Below are positions 25,714 through 33,972 of a stretch of 64,000 bases of DNA, piece by piece; within the stretch, counting starts at the first letter, position 1; the number at the start of each line of letters is the position of its first letter. The stretch covers positions 3,024,001 to 3,088,000 of the forward strand of contig NZ_CP088014.1 in NCBI RefSeq assembly GCF_021044685.1, read 5' to 3'. A program made the translations under genes and the position numbers. This DNA comes from Bradyrhizobium daqingense (GTDB lineage Bacteria; Pseudomonadota; Alphaproteobacteria; Rhizobiales; Xanthobacteraceae). Under the pieces are notes generated by a model. It worked only from the letters and a program-made list of their open reading frames with translations. It had not been told where the DNA came from and did no database searches.

Positions 25714-26004
25714 TCACTCCGTGGCCTCAGCCTGGGGATGCCATTCGATCAGGACGGCGGTGTGTTTCCCCAGATCGTCGGCAAACTCCGGATCGGCCTT
25801 GAGTTCGTCCAGCGTCCGCGGCGGGGGAAGCTGGCGGCCGTCCGCGATCAACTCCTGCGCATAGAATGCGAGCGCCTCGGGCGCGTTCTCCAAGGCCTCG
25901 TCGACGTCGTCGCCGCCGGAAATGCAGCCGGGTAGGTCGGGAAACCAGAGGCCTACCGCATGGTCTGGGCCGGCGTCCTCGATGATGGCGATGTAGTGAG
26001 CCAT
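25714..26004 (-). CDS. HicB-family antitoxin-like protein, no HicA partner
   Basis: This 96-residue protein has the partially degraded RNase H-like HicB fold: MAHYIAIIEDAGPDHAVGLWFPDLPGCISGGDDVDEALENAPEAL. The FPDLPGC..GDD..EAL pattern is typical. It lacks the extra C-terminal helix-turn-helix seen in some HicBs. HicA toxins are about 60-80 residues with a GSH..Y motif. None is found on either side: downstream are 80 non-coding bases, upstream is the helicase stop eight bases before this ATG. It is therefore an orphan that is probably transcribed with the helicase. Confidence 0.85.
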   Translation of the reverse strand: MAHYIAIIEDAGPDHAVGLWFPDLPGCISGGDDVDEALENAPEALAFYAQELIADGRQLPPPRTLDELKADPEFADDLGKHTAVLIEWHPQAEATE

Positions 26005-26012
26005 GACGGGCC

Positions 26013-28586
26013 TCACGCCCTTTGCACGAAGCTGTCCACGACCTTCTTCTCGCCGGCCTTGTCGAAGGCGATGGTCAGCTTGTTGCCGTCGATCTTGGTG
26101 ACGCGGCCATAGCCGAATTTCTGGTGGAAGACGCGGTCGTCCAGCGCAAATTCCGAGGTCGTGCCGGTGGATTTGGCGACCAGCTCGCCTTCGATCGTCA
26201 GGGGCCCGCGGCGGCGCGAGGAGAAGCTGCCGAAATCGGGTGAGGCTGACGTCGAGAACGAGGCGGTCTCTTCCTCGAAACCGCCGCGACCGCCGCCGCC
26301 TTGACCGCCCCGGTTGCGATTGGCCTGGGCGCGCTGCCAACCGGGCGTCGAATAGCTGGAGCCGAACGCTTCCATGTCGTCGAAGCGTGAGGCGCCGTAG
26401 CCGCCGCTGCCGCCCCAGCCGGAGCCGCCCTTGGATTCCGTGATCTCGACATTGGCTGCCGGCAATTCGTCGAGGAAGCGCGAGGGGATCGTGGTCGACC
26501 AGGTGCCATGGATCCGCCGGTTGGTCGCGAAGTAGATTTTCGCGCGGCGGCGGGCGCGGGTCAGGCCGACATGGCCGAGCCGGCGCTCTTCTTCCAGCCC
26601 GGCGCGGCCCTGTTCGTCCAGCGTGCGCTGGCTCGGGAACAGGCCTTCCTCCCAGCCCGGCAGGAAGACGTTGTCGAATTCCAGGCCCTTGGCCGAATGC
26701 AGCGTCATCAGCGACACCGCATCGTCCTCGGCCCCGCCCTCGCGGTCCATCACCAGCGAGATGTGCTCGAGGAACCCTTGCAGGTTCTCGAACTCCTCCA
26801 TCGAGCGCACCAGCTCTTTCAGGTTCTCCAGCCGGCCTGCAGCGTCGGCCGAACGGTCCTTCTGCCACATCTCGGTATAGCCGCTCTCGTCGAGCACGAT
26901 CTGGGCGAGGTCCGTATGCGCGGTGACCTCGCGCTGGGCGCGCCAGCGGTCGAACTGGGTGACGAGATCGCGCAAGGAACCGCGCGCCTTCGGCTTCAGC
27001 TCGTCGGTCTCGACCACGGCGCGCGCCGCCTCGAACAAGGGGATGCGGCGCTTGCGGGCGTGATCGTGCAGCATCTGCACGGTGGCGTCACCAAGGCCGC
27101 GCTTCGGCGTATTGACGATGCGCTCGAAGGCGAGATCGTCGGCGGGCGAATTGATGACGCGCAGGTAGGCCAGCGCGTCGCGGATCTCGGCGCGCTCGTA
27201 GAAGCGCGGGCCGCCGATGACGCGATAGGGCAGGCCGAGCGTGACGAAACGGTCTTCGAATTCGCGCATCTGGTAGGAGGCGCGGACGAGGATGGCGATC
27301 TCGTTGAGCTTCTCGCCCTGCCGCTGCAGCTGCTCGATCTCCTCGCCGATGCCGCGGGCTTCCTCTTCGGAATCCCACGAGCCTGTCACCGTGACCTTCT
27401 CGCCGTCATGGTCCTCGGTGCGCAGCGTCTTGCCGAGCCGGCCTTCGTTGTGGGCGATCAGATGCGAGGCGGCGGCGAGGATGTGGCCGGTCGAGCGGTA
27501 GTTGCGCTCGAGCCGGATCACCTTGGCGCCGGGAAAGTCGTGCTCGAAGCGCAGGATGTTGTCGACCTCGGCGCCGCGCCAGCCGTAGATCGACTGGTCG
27601 TCGTCGCCGACGCAGCAGATGTTTTTGACGTGGACTTTTTCAGCGCCCGGAATGGGCAATGCATTGTCTTGGTCGTCACCGGGCCGACGCGAAGCGTCGA
27701 GACCCGGTGATCCATCTTGTGAAGAAGCGACGGATTGCCGGGTCAAGCCCGGCAATGACGAGCCGGAAGACGGGGCCTGCGACAAGAGCCGCAGCCACAA
27801 ATATTGCGCGACGTTGGTGTCCTGGTACTCGTCGACCAGAATGTATTTGAAGCGCTGCTGGTACTGCCGCACGATATCCGGGTGCTCGCGGAAGATGCGG
27901 ATGTTCTCCAGCAGGAGATCGCCGAAATCGGCGGCGTTCAGAATCTTCAGCCGTTCCTGGTAGCTCGCATAGAGCTTGCCGCCCTTGCCGTTGGCGAAGA
28001 TCGCAGCTTCGCCCGAGGGCACCTGCGAGGGCATCAGGCCGCGGTTCTTCCAGCCGTCGATCAGGCCGGCCAGCATGCGCGCCGGCCAGCGCTTGTCGTC
28101 GATGTTCTCGGCTTGAAGGAGCTGCTTGAGAAGGCGGACCTGATCGTCGACGTCGAGCACGGTGAAGTTCGACTTGAGCTGCGCCAGCTCGGCATGAAAA
28201 CGCAGGATGCGCCCGCCGATGGAGTGGAAGGTGCCGAGCCACGGCATGCCCTCCACCGCATGGCCGAGCATCTGGCCCAGCCGGTGCTTCATCTCGCGCG
28301 CGGCCTTGTTGGTGAAGGTCACCGACAGGATCTCGGCGGGGCGGGCGCGGCCTTGGCTCAGGATGTGGGCGATGCGCGTGGTCAGGACGCGGGTCTTGCC
28401 GGTGCCGGCGCCGGCCAGCACCAGGACCGGGCCGTCCAGCGTCTCCACCGCCTCGCGCTGCTCCGGATTGAGCCCGGAGAGATATTTCGGGCCCACCGAG
28501 GCGCGCGCACGCGCGGCGATGCCGCCGGCTGCGGGCTGGTGGTCGGGAACGGCTGTGATCTTGCTCGGCTCGGTCATGCGAATCAT
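26013..28586 (-). CDS. uvrD: UvrD/PcrA-type 3'-5' DNA helicase carrying a palindromic-repeat insertion
   Basis: This SF1 helicase of about 857 residues unwinds DNA in nucleotide-excision and mismatch repair. Motifs in order are LAGAGTGKTRVL (Walker A), VTFTNKAAREM, LVDEYQDTN (Walker B), VGDDDQSIYGWRGA (motif III), LERNYRST, LMTLHSAKGLEFD and HVGLTRARR. The C-terminal 45 residues (DDRVFHQKFGYGRV) form the Tudor-like polymerase-binding domain after a Gly-rich linker. Between motifs II and III some 45 extra residues occur (from about SSGSSLPGLTRQS to PIPGAEKV), encoded largely by a palindromic repeat inserted in frame at 27674-27760. I chose ATG 28586. The next in-frame ATG (28577) is equally possible, and a longer frame to 28742 lacks family sequence. 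Confidence 0.93.
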   Translation of the reverse strand: MIRMTEPSKITAVPDHQPAAGGIAARARASVGPKYLSGLNPEQREAVETLDGPVLVLAGAGTGKTRVLTTRIAHILSQGRARPAEILSVTFTNKAAREMKHRLGQMLGHAVEGMPWLGTFHSIGGRILRFHAELAQLKSNFTVLDVDDQVRLLKQLLQAENIDDKRWPARMLAGLIDGWKNRGLMPSQVPSGEAAIFANGKGGKLYASYQERLKILNAADFGDLLLENIRIFREHPDIVRQYQQRFKYILVDEYQDTNVAQYLWLRLLSQAPSSGSSLPGLTRQSVASSQDGSPGLDASRRPGDDQDNALPIPGAEKVHVKNICCVGDDDQSIYGWRGAEVDNILRFEHDFPGAKVIRLERNYRSTGHILAAASHLIAHNEGRLGKTLRTEDHDGEKVTVTGSWDSEEEARGIGEEIEQLQRQGEKLNEIAILVRASYQMREFEDRFVTLGLPYRVIGGPRFYERAEIRDALAYLRVINSPADDLAFERIVNTPKRGLGDATVQMLHDHARKRRIPLFEAARAVVETDELKPKARGSLRDLVTQFDRWRAQREVTAHTDLAQIVLDESGYTEMWQKDRSADAAGRLENLKELVRSMEEFENLQGFLEHISLVMDREGGAEDDAVSLMTLHSAKGLEFDNVFLPGWEEGLFPSQRTLDEQGRAGLEEERRLGHVGLTRARRRAKIYFATNRRIHGTWSTTIPSRFLDELPAANVEITESKGGSGWGGSGGYGASRFDDMEAFGSSYSTPGWQRAQANRNRGGQGGGGRGGFEEETASFSTSASPDFGSFSSRRRGPLTIEGELVAKSTGTTSEFALDDRVFHQKFGYGRVTKIDGNKLTIAFDKAGEKKVVDSFVQRA
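27674..27760. repeat. Palindromic repeat (family A) inside the helicase coding sequence
   Basis: The 87-bp element, exactly 29 codons, has CGTCA/TGACG ends and contains two hairpins. The first is TCACCGGG (27676-27683) with CCCGGTGA (27703-27710), enclosing GACGC..GCGTC. The second is ATTGCCGGG (27734-27742) with CCCGGCAAT (27748-27756) around a 5-base loop. Ends and internal layout match intergenic copies at 18436 and 54713. It keeps the reading frame and has no stop in the helicase frame. Confidence 0.85.
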
Positions 28587-28825
28587 TGGCCCCACGATGG
28601 CACCGCGGGGTGGTGGAAGGGGAGCCTTCTTAACAGGATTGGTCCCCATATGGGGCGTCGGGACCAGGTTTTCCACGTGCGGAGCAGGCTGATTTGTTCC
28701 CGCAAAGGCAGCGAATTTCGCTCCTGCAGGGGTCGGAACCATAGTTCCTGCGTCGAGATTGTCTGAACAGGTGGCGCGGCTTGCCGCGCTGGAGACAAGA
28801 CAGATATCAAGACGAGGGTATGACC

Positions 28826-28999
28826 ATGCTAGGCTGGGTTGTAACGTTTCTGGTTATCGCACTGATCGCCGGTATCCTGGGCTTTGGCGGCATCGCCGGC
28901 GCGTCGATCGAAATCGCCAAGATCATCTTCTTCATCGCGGTCGTTCTGTTCCTGGTCTCGGCCGTGGTCGGCCTGGCCCGCGGCCGCAACAGGATATAG
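28826..28999 (+). CDS. DUF1328 small membrane protein
   Basis: This 57-residue protein is almost entirely two membrane helices: [48 protein letters not shown], then a basic end. This is the DUF1328 (YtjA-like) family. The family is uncharacterised and is often reported among stress-induced genes. I chose ATG 28826 since GAGGG lies seven bases upstream. The ATG two codons earlier is too close to that site. It is divergent from the helicase gene. Confidence 0.87.
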   Translation: MLGWVVTFLVIALIAGILGFGGIAGASIEIAKIIFFIAVVLFLVSAVVGLARGRNRI

Positions 29000-29002
29000 C
29001 GA

Positions 29003-29506
29003 CTATCGCTTCGAGGGCATCGCCACGTTCCGGCCGATGCCCTCGGGGCGCGCCACGGCGCTGTGGGCTTTCGTGACCGCAGCAATACGCTCGCGGATGT
29101 CGGGCGGAAACGGCGCAACGCGCCGGGCGGTCATGTCCATGTGCAGCGACATGTTCTCCGAGGTGGCCGACAGCCAGCCTTCGCTGGCGTGCCTCATCTC
29201 CTCGAACGTGTGCAGGCGTTTGTCGTCGGCCTCCAAAAGCCAGACGAAGATCTGCACGGGATCGCCGAGGTGTATCTCCCGCAAGTAACGCACATGGCAT
29301 TCGGCGGTGAAGGTCGAGCCGTGACGCTCTTTCTTGTAAACCGGACCGATGCCGAGCTCGAGCCAGAACTCGTCGATCGCCCGGTCGAACATCACGTTGT
29401 AATAGGCCATGTTGAGATGGCCGTTATAGTCGATCCATTGCGGCTCGATCTGCATGATCGAGGCGCGGAACGGTTCGGCCTTGGGCGCAGCAGCGGTCTC
29501 CGGCAT
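29003..29506 (-). CDS. Hotdog-fold acyl-CoA thioesterase family protein
   Basis: This 167-residue cytoplasmic protein has a single hotdog domain (about 18-140): IEPQWIDYNGHLNMAYYNVMFDRAIDEFW is the 4HBT entry with the catalytic Asp (DYNGH). RYLREIHLGDPVQIFVWLLEADDKRLHTFEEM forms the long central strands. The subtype resembles thioesterases that act on carnitine- or betainyl-CoA and small acyl-CoAs, but the substrate is not readable. It is convergent with DUF1328 (three bases between stops) and divergent from the FAD oxidase. Confidence 0.85.
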   Translation of the reverse strand: MPETAAAPKAEPFRASIMQIEPQWIDYNGHLNMAYYNVMFDRAIDEFWLELGIGPVYKKERHGSTFTAECHVRYLREIHLGDPVQIFVWLLEADDKRLHTFEEMRHASEGWLSATSENMSLHMDMTARRVAPFPPDIRERIAAVTKAHSAVARPEGIGRNVAMPSKR

Positions 29507-29592
29507 GTGTCCTTCCCTGGCTATGCGTCCGGTCGCTTGACTTGACCGGTTAGATGTCCTTTGCCACGGTTCTTCTGTCGGGAGGAATGTCC

Positions 29593-31017
29593 GTGGGCAC
29601 CACCATCACCAATAATCCGCTGCGGCCGGAGCCGAAAGCCCTCGCGAGCGCACTGGAGCAGCTCGCCGCACGCTTCGGCAACCGCCTCATCACCTCGCAA
29701 GCTGTCCGCGAGCAGCACGGCCATACCACCACATGGATCGTCAACCAGCCGCCGGACGGCGTGGTGATGGCGCAGGAGACCGCCGACATCCAGGACGTGG
29801 TGCGGATCTGCGCCAAGAACCGCGTGCCCGTCATTGCCTTCGGCACCGGAACCTCGCTGGAGGGCCAGGTCAATGCGCCCGCCGGCGGCATCTCGATCGA
29901 CCTGCGCGACATGAACAAGGTGCTCGCGGTGCATGCCGAGGACCTCGATTGCGTGATCCAGCCCGGCGTCACCCGCAAGGCCCTCAACGAGCATCTGCGC
30001 GACCAGGGCCTGTTCTTCCCGATCGATCCCGGCGCGGATGCCTCGCTCGGCGGCATGGCCTCGACCCGCGCCTCCGGCACCAATGCGGTGCGCTACGGCA
30101 CCATGCGCGACAGCGTGCTGGCGCTGAAGGTGGTGCGCGGCGACGGCGAGATCATCACCACGGGGACGCGCGCGAAGAAATCATCTGCGGGCTACGATCT
30201 CACCCATCTGTTCGTCGGCGCCGAGGGTACGCTCGGCATCATCTCGGAATTGACCATTCGCCTGCGCGGCATCCCCGAGACCATCGCGGCCGGCGCGGTG
30301 TCGTTCGCGACCGTGCACGGCGCCTGTCAGGCGGTGATCCTGGCGATCCAGACCGGCATTCCCGTGGCGCGCATCGAATTGCTCAACGCCGCGCAGGTGC
30401 AGGCCTGCAACGCCTATTCCAAGCTGACGCTGCCGGAGACGCCGCTGCTCCTGATGGAATTCCATGGTAGCGAGATCGAGGTCGCCGAGCAGTCCAAGGC
30501 CTTCGGCGAGATCGCGAAGGAATGCGGCGGCGGGGATTTCTCCTGGACCACCAAGCCCGAGGACCGCACCAGGCTGTGGCAGGCGCGGCACGACGCCTAT
30601 TGGTCGGTGAAGGCGCTGCGGCCCGGCGACAGCATCGGCGTGGTCGCGACCGATGTCTGCGTGCCGATCTCGCGGCTCGCCGAATGTGTCGGCGAGACCG
30701 AGGAGGATCTCAAGCGCCTCAACCTGCTCTCGCCGATCGTCGGCCATGTCGGTGACGGCAATTTCCATTGCTCGCTGGTCTGCGACACCAACGACGCCGA
30801 CGAGATGGCGCGCGGCGAGGAATTCATGCATCGCCTGGTCGAGCGCGCGCAGGCGATGGACGGCACCTGCACCGGCGAGCACGGCATCGGCCAGGGCAAG
30901 CAGAAATATCTCAAGGCCGAACTCGGTCCCGAAGCGCTGGATGCGATGCGGGCGCTGAAAAAGGCGCTGGATCCGCTCAACATCTTCAACCCCGGCAAGA
31001 TCGTGCCCGCGGCGTAG
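29593..31017 (+). CDS. FAD-binding 2-hydroxyacid oxidase/dehydrogenase (GlcD / D-lactate dehydrogenase type)
   Basis: This flavoenzyme has about 474 residues. The FAD_binding_4 domain spans about 30-210, with IAFGTGTSLEGQVNAPAGGISIDL, FFPIDPGADASLGGMASTRASGTNAVRYG and HLFVGAEGTLGIISE. The FAD-oxidase C domain from about 230 has GHVGDGNFHC and ends GTCTGEHGIGQGKQKYL..LDPLNIFNPGKI. These are hallmarks of D-lactate dehydrogenase (cytochrome) and GlcD, which pass electrons to the respiratory chain. The GTG at 29593 has GGAGG seven bases upstream. The ATG at 29587 is too near it, and ATG 29554 has no such site. A TRAP system with a hydroxyacid dehydrogenase lies 2 kb away. Confidence 0.9.
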   Translation: MGTTITNNPLRPEPKALASALEQLAARFGNRLITSQAVREQHGHTTTWIVNQPPDGVVMAQETADIQDVVRICAKNRVPVIAFGTGTSLEGQVNAPAGGISIDLRDMNKVLAVHAEDLDCVIQPGVTRKALNEHLRDQGLFFPIDPGADASLGGMASTRASGTNAVRYGTMRDSVLALKVVRGDGEIITTGTRAKKSSAGYDLTHLFVGAEGTLGIISELTIRLRGIPETIAAGAVSFATVHGACQAVILAIQTGIPVARIELLNAAQVQACNAYSKLTLPETPLLLMEFHGSEIEVAEQSKAFGEIAKECGGGDFSWTTKPEDRTRLWQARHDAYWSVKALRPGDSIGVVATDVCVPISRLAECVGETEEDLKRLNLLSPIVGHVGDGNFHCSLVCDTNDADEMARGEEFMHRLVERAQAMDGTCTGEHGIGQGKQKYLKAELGPEALDAMRALKKALDPLNIFNPGKIVPAA

Positions 31018-31045
31018 CGAGCCGGATGCCGTCTGCGTCCCGGGC

Positions 31046-32524
31046 TCAGTATCGCCGGTAGTCGCCGCGATAGTGGTCGCCGCCGCGACCGCCACCCATG
31101 CCAAGACCGATTCCGACACCGATGCCGATGCCCTGCATCACGGCGGCGGGCGGTGGTCCGGGGGGCGGCGCGCGTTCGTAGACCACCTCCTCGGGCGGCG
31201 GGCGGCGCTTGGGCGGGGTCTCGACGACTTTGCGCTTGGGGGGCGTGTCGTCGACGCGCTTCTTGATGATGGGCGGCATGCTCGGATTGACAGGCGTTGC
31301 CGGCGGTGTCGGCGTCGAGCACGGGCAGGTCGGTGCCATCGCGACGGCGACCGGCGCGGGCGCGGCAGCGACGGCAGCCGGCTGGCCATAGTTCCGGTTC
31401 TGCACGCGGAGCAGCAGCCTGCGCGCGGTCGCGGCGAGGTCGCTGTTGTCCCAATTCGCAAGATAGGCCTCGAACGAGGCGCGGGTGTTGATCGCGGTGG
31501 CGCGCTCCCAGGCCAGCATCTGGCGACGCCGTTCCAGTACCGTGCGCAGGCGCGGCGTGCGGGTGTCCTGCGTGTAGAGCTCGATATAGGCCTGATACGC
31601 CTCGACCGTGTCCTCGGTGATCACGAGCTCATAGGCGACCATGGCAGGCTTGCCGCGCAACTCCTTGCGCCAGTCATCGAGGCTGCGCGTGCCGCCGGCG
31701 AGCGCCATCGCGGATGCGCCGGGCAGGGCGGGCGTGCTGCCGCTGCTCTCGCCGAAGAACCTGAAGTCGGTGGTCAGCGACGAGCTTTCCCAGGGAATCT
31801 GCCGGCCGTCGGTCGATTGCGCGACCGCAACGCGGATGCGCTTGAACACTTCCTCGATCGGCAGATTGGGTTGCTTGGCGACTGTCAGCACGGCAGCGGT
31901 GTAGGGGCTGTCGATGCCGTTGCCGTCCTCGGCTTCGGCGCCGGGCGAGGTCGAATAGGAGATGAAGGAGCCGGGCGCCCCGGCCTTGGTGTCGACGATC
32001 GCAAGCCCGTGGCCGGCGCCGCGGAGCGCGGGGAACGGATTGTTGCGGCAGGCATCGAGCATGAAGATGCGCGCCCGCGTCGGCAGCGCGCCCAGCGTGT
32101 TGAGCATGTCGTTCAGCCGCACGCCCTGGAGCGGGATGTCGGCCTCGCGCTTGGGATCGAGATCGACGGGAACGAGATAGTTCTCGCCGTCGATCTGCAG
32201 GCCATGGCCAGCATAGAACACCAGGGCGACGGTGTCGGAACCGGCGGCGCTGACCTTGCCGGCGAAATCCGAGATCGCGGCGCGCATCTCGGTCTGCGCC
32301 AGATTGGCGACCGTGGTGACGGTGAAGCCGGCATTGCCGAGCAGCTCCGTCATGCCCTTGGCATCGTTGGCGGCATTGGGCAGTTCCGGCACCGTGCGAT
32401 AGGCGGATTGGCCGATCACCAGCGCGAGCCGCGCTTCGGCTGCGGCGTCGGTCGGCGTCATCAATTGCGTGAGCGCAAGAAGACCGGACGCAAGCAGCAA
32501 ATTGGAAAAGACCGGACGGCGCAT
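31046..32524 (-). CDS. Secreted caspase-like (C14) protein
   Basis: This 492-residue protein has a signal peptide (FSNLLLASGLLALTQL...AAAEA) and a caspase-like p20 domain (about 30-260). The catalytic His is in VFYAGHG and the Cys in MLDACRNNP. The S1 region SFISYSTSPGAEAEDGNG and SPYTAAVL are also present, so the dyad is complete. The middle (300-380) is helical, and the last 110 residues are Pro-rich then Gly-rich (GIGIGVGIGLGMGGGRGG). Bacterial orthocaspases cleave after Arg or Lys. Export to the periplasm is inferred from the signal. It is convergent with the FAD oxidase (28 bases between). Confidence 0.88.
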   Translation of the reverse strand: MRRPVFSNLLLASGLLALTQLMTPTDAAAEARLALVIGQSAYRTVPELPNAANDAKGMTELLGNAGFTVTTVANLAQTEMRAAISDFAGKVSAAGSDTVALVFYAGHGLQIDGENYLVPVDLDPKREADIPLQGVRLNDMLNTLGALPTRARIFMLDACRNNPFPALRGAGHGLAIVDTKAGAPGSFISYSTSPGAEAEDGNGIDSPYTAAVLTVAKQPNLPIEEVFKRIRVAVAQSTDGRQIPWESSSLTTDFRFFGESSGSTPALPGASAMALAGGTRSLDDWRKELRGKPAMVAYELVITEDTVEAYQAYIELYTQDTRTPRLRTVLERRRQMLAWERATAINTRASFEAYLANWDNSDLAATARRLLLRVQNRNYGQPAAVAAAPAPVAVAMAPTCPCSTPTPPATPVNPSMPPIIKKRVDDTPPKRKVVETPPKRRPPPEEVVYERAPPPGPPPAAVMQGIGIGVGIGLGMGGGRGGDHYRGDYRRY

Positions 32525-32939
32525 GATGTCACCTCCAACGGCAATGCGCGCGATGATGTCACTTTTCCTAGGGGGCCGCCAAGAGTCCGTCTGTGCTCTG
32601 GATCAAGCTCCGCTGCGGCAAAATGGGGCAGGTTGTCGGCCGGAGCGGATGGGCATCGCTCGGGGTGCATCCATGTGAATTGCGCATTGATCCATGCTCC
32701 AATTGGATCGATGCCGTGTCCTCACACAAGGATGTCTTTCGCAGGACGATCATCGTCGCGAATCTTCGAAAATTCTAGTCGTTTCGCTGCAGTTGCGGAT
32801 TGCAGACACGCGCGGGGTGCGGTTCTGATGCGGCCGGCGGCATGCTTGCCTGTGCCGTCGCTTTGGCCATACAGTCCGCGCAACAGGCTGCGGCAACGAC
32901 CGCGGTGAACAAAAAAGACAACGTGGGAGAGACCGCGCC
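32525..32939. other. Intergenic region upstream of the TRAP operon
   Basis: These 415 bases separate the divergent caspase-like gene and the TRAP binding-protein gene and should hold both promoters. Small frames here show no protein features. A lone GGATCAA half-site near 32600 has no matching left half. GGGAGAG shortly before 32940 is the ribosome site of the TRAP gene. I see no strong dyad. Confidence 0.5.
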
Positions 32940-33971
32940 ATGACCATCGTGCCCGTGAACCGTCGCGCGTTCATCAAGTCATCCGCGGCGGTCACCGCCG
33001 GTCTCGTGCTCTCCCCCGCCATCATCGGCCGCGCCGAAGCCGCGACACTGAAGCTGAAATGCTCCTCCTCGCTGCCGAACGATCCCAAATTCGCCAACGG
33101 CCGCGTCTATTATGACAATCTCGTCAAGAGCCTGAAGGCGAACGGGCTCGGTGAGCAGATCGAGGTCGCGTTCTTCCCCGACAACCAGCTCGGCCAGGAG
33201 ATCGACGTCATCAACTCGGTGAAGCTCGGCGTCATCGACCTCATGGTATCGGGCTCCTCGATCTCGGCCAATCTGGTGCCGCTGGTCGGCACCTTCGATC
33301 TCGGCTTCCTGTTCTCGAGCTTCCCGCAGCAGACCAAGGCCTTCGAGGCCGGCGCCGCCAAGCCGATCGAGGACGCGCTGCTCAAGGGCGGCAACATCCG
33401 CATCATCGCCTGGGCCTACAATTTCGGCTCGCGTAGCGTGCTGGCGAAGAAGCCGGTGAAGACGCCGGAGGATCTCGCCGGCCTTAAGATCAGGACGCTG
33501 CCCAATCCCGTCATCACGGAATGCCTGCGGCTGATGGGCGCCGCCGCCACGCCGCTGGCGTTCGGCGAGATCTACACGGCCCTGCAGGCCGGCGTGCTCG
33601 ACGGTCTCGAGCACGATCCGCCGACGATTCTCGCCAGCAAGTTCTTCGAAACGTCGAAGTTATACGCGCTGACGCAGCACAATTTCTCGCCGCTCGCGAT
33701 CTATTTCAGCGACATGACCTACAACCGCATGGATCCCAAGCTGCGCGAAGGTTTCCTCGATTCCGCCAAGAAGGCCGCGGCCGACACCCGTGCCCACGGG
33801 CTCGCGGTCGAGAAGGAGGCGCTGGCGGCCTTGACCGAGAAGGGCGTGACGGTGGCCGAATGCGATCGCGAGGCGTTCAAGAAGCGCGTCGCGCCGCAGA
33901 CCGAGAACTTCATCAAGGCGCGACCGGACTCCAAGGCCGTCATCGACATCGTCCGCGCGACGCAAGCCTGA
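32940..33971 (+). CDS. dctP: TRAP transporter solute-binding protein (DctP family)
   Basis: This 343-residue periplasmic binding protein has a twin-arginine signal (NRRAFIKSSAAVTAGLVLSPAI, RRAFIK motif), so it is exported folded. The DctP fold shows VAFFPDNQLGQEIDVINSVKLG, the essential Arg region GLKIRTLPNPVI that binds the substrate carboxylate, and EIYTALQAGVLDGLEHDP. The substrate is an organic acid. A hydroxyacid is suggested by the dehydrogenase at the end of the operon. The membrane subunits follow one base after the stop codon. Confidence 0.93.
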   Translation: MTIVPVNRRAFIKSSAAVTAGLVLSPAIIGRAEAATLKLKCSSSLPNDPKFANGRVYYDNLVKSLKANGLGEQIEVAFFPDNQLGQEIDVINSVKLGVIDLMVSGSSISANLVPLVGTFDLGFLFSSFPQQTKAFEAGAAKPIEDALLKGGNIRIIAWAYNFGSRSVLAKKPVKTPEDLAGLKIRTLPNPVITECLRLMGAAATPLAFGEIYTALQAGVLDGLEHDPPTILASKFFETSKLYALTQHNFSPLAIYFSDMTYNRMDPKLREGFLDSAKKAAADTRAHGLAVEKEALAALTEKGVTVAECDREAFKKRVAPQTENFIKARPDSKAVIDIVRATQA

Positions 33972-33972
33972 G

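Noticed and set aside
28735..28748. GGAACCATAGTTCC upstream of the helicase gene as a LexA or EcfG site
   Set aside because: Alphaproteobacterial LexA sites are direct repeats of GTTC/GAAC spaced by seven bases, which this is not. No CGTT lies at the EcfG -10 distance.
32597..32611. GGATCAAGC as an FNR/FixK box before the TRAP operon
   Set aside because: Only the right half matches. The left half lacks TTGAT.
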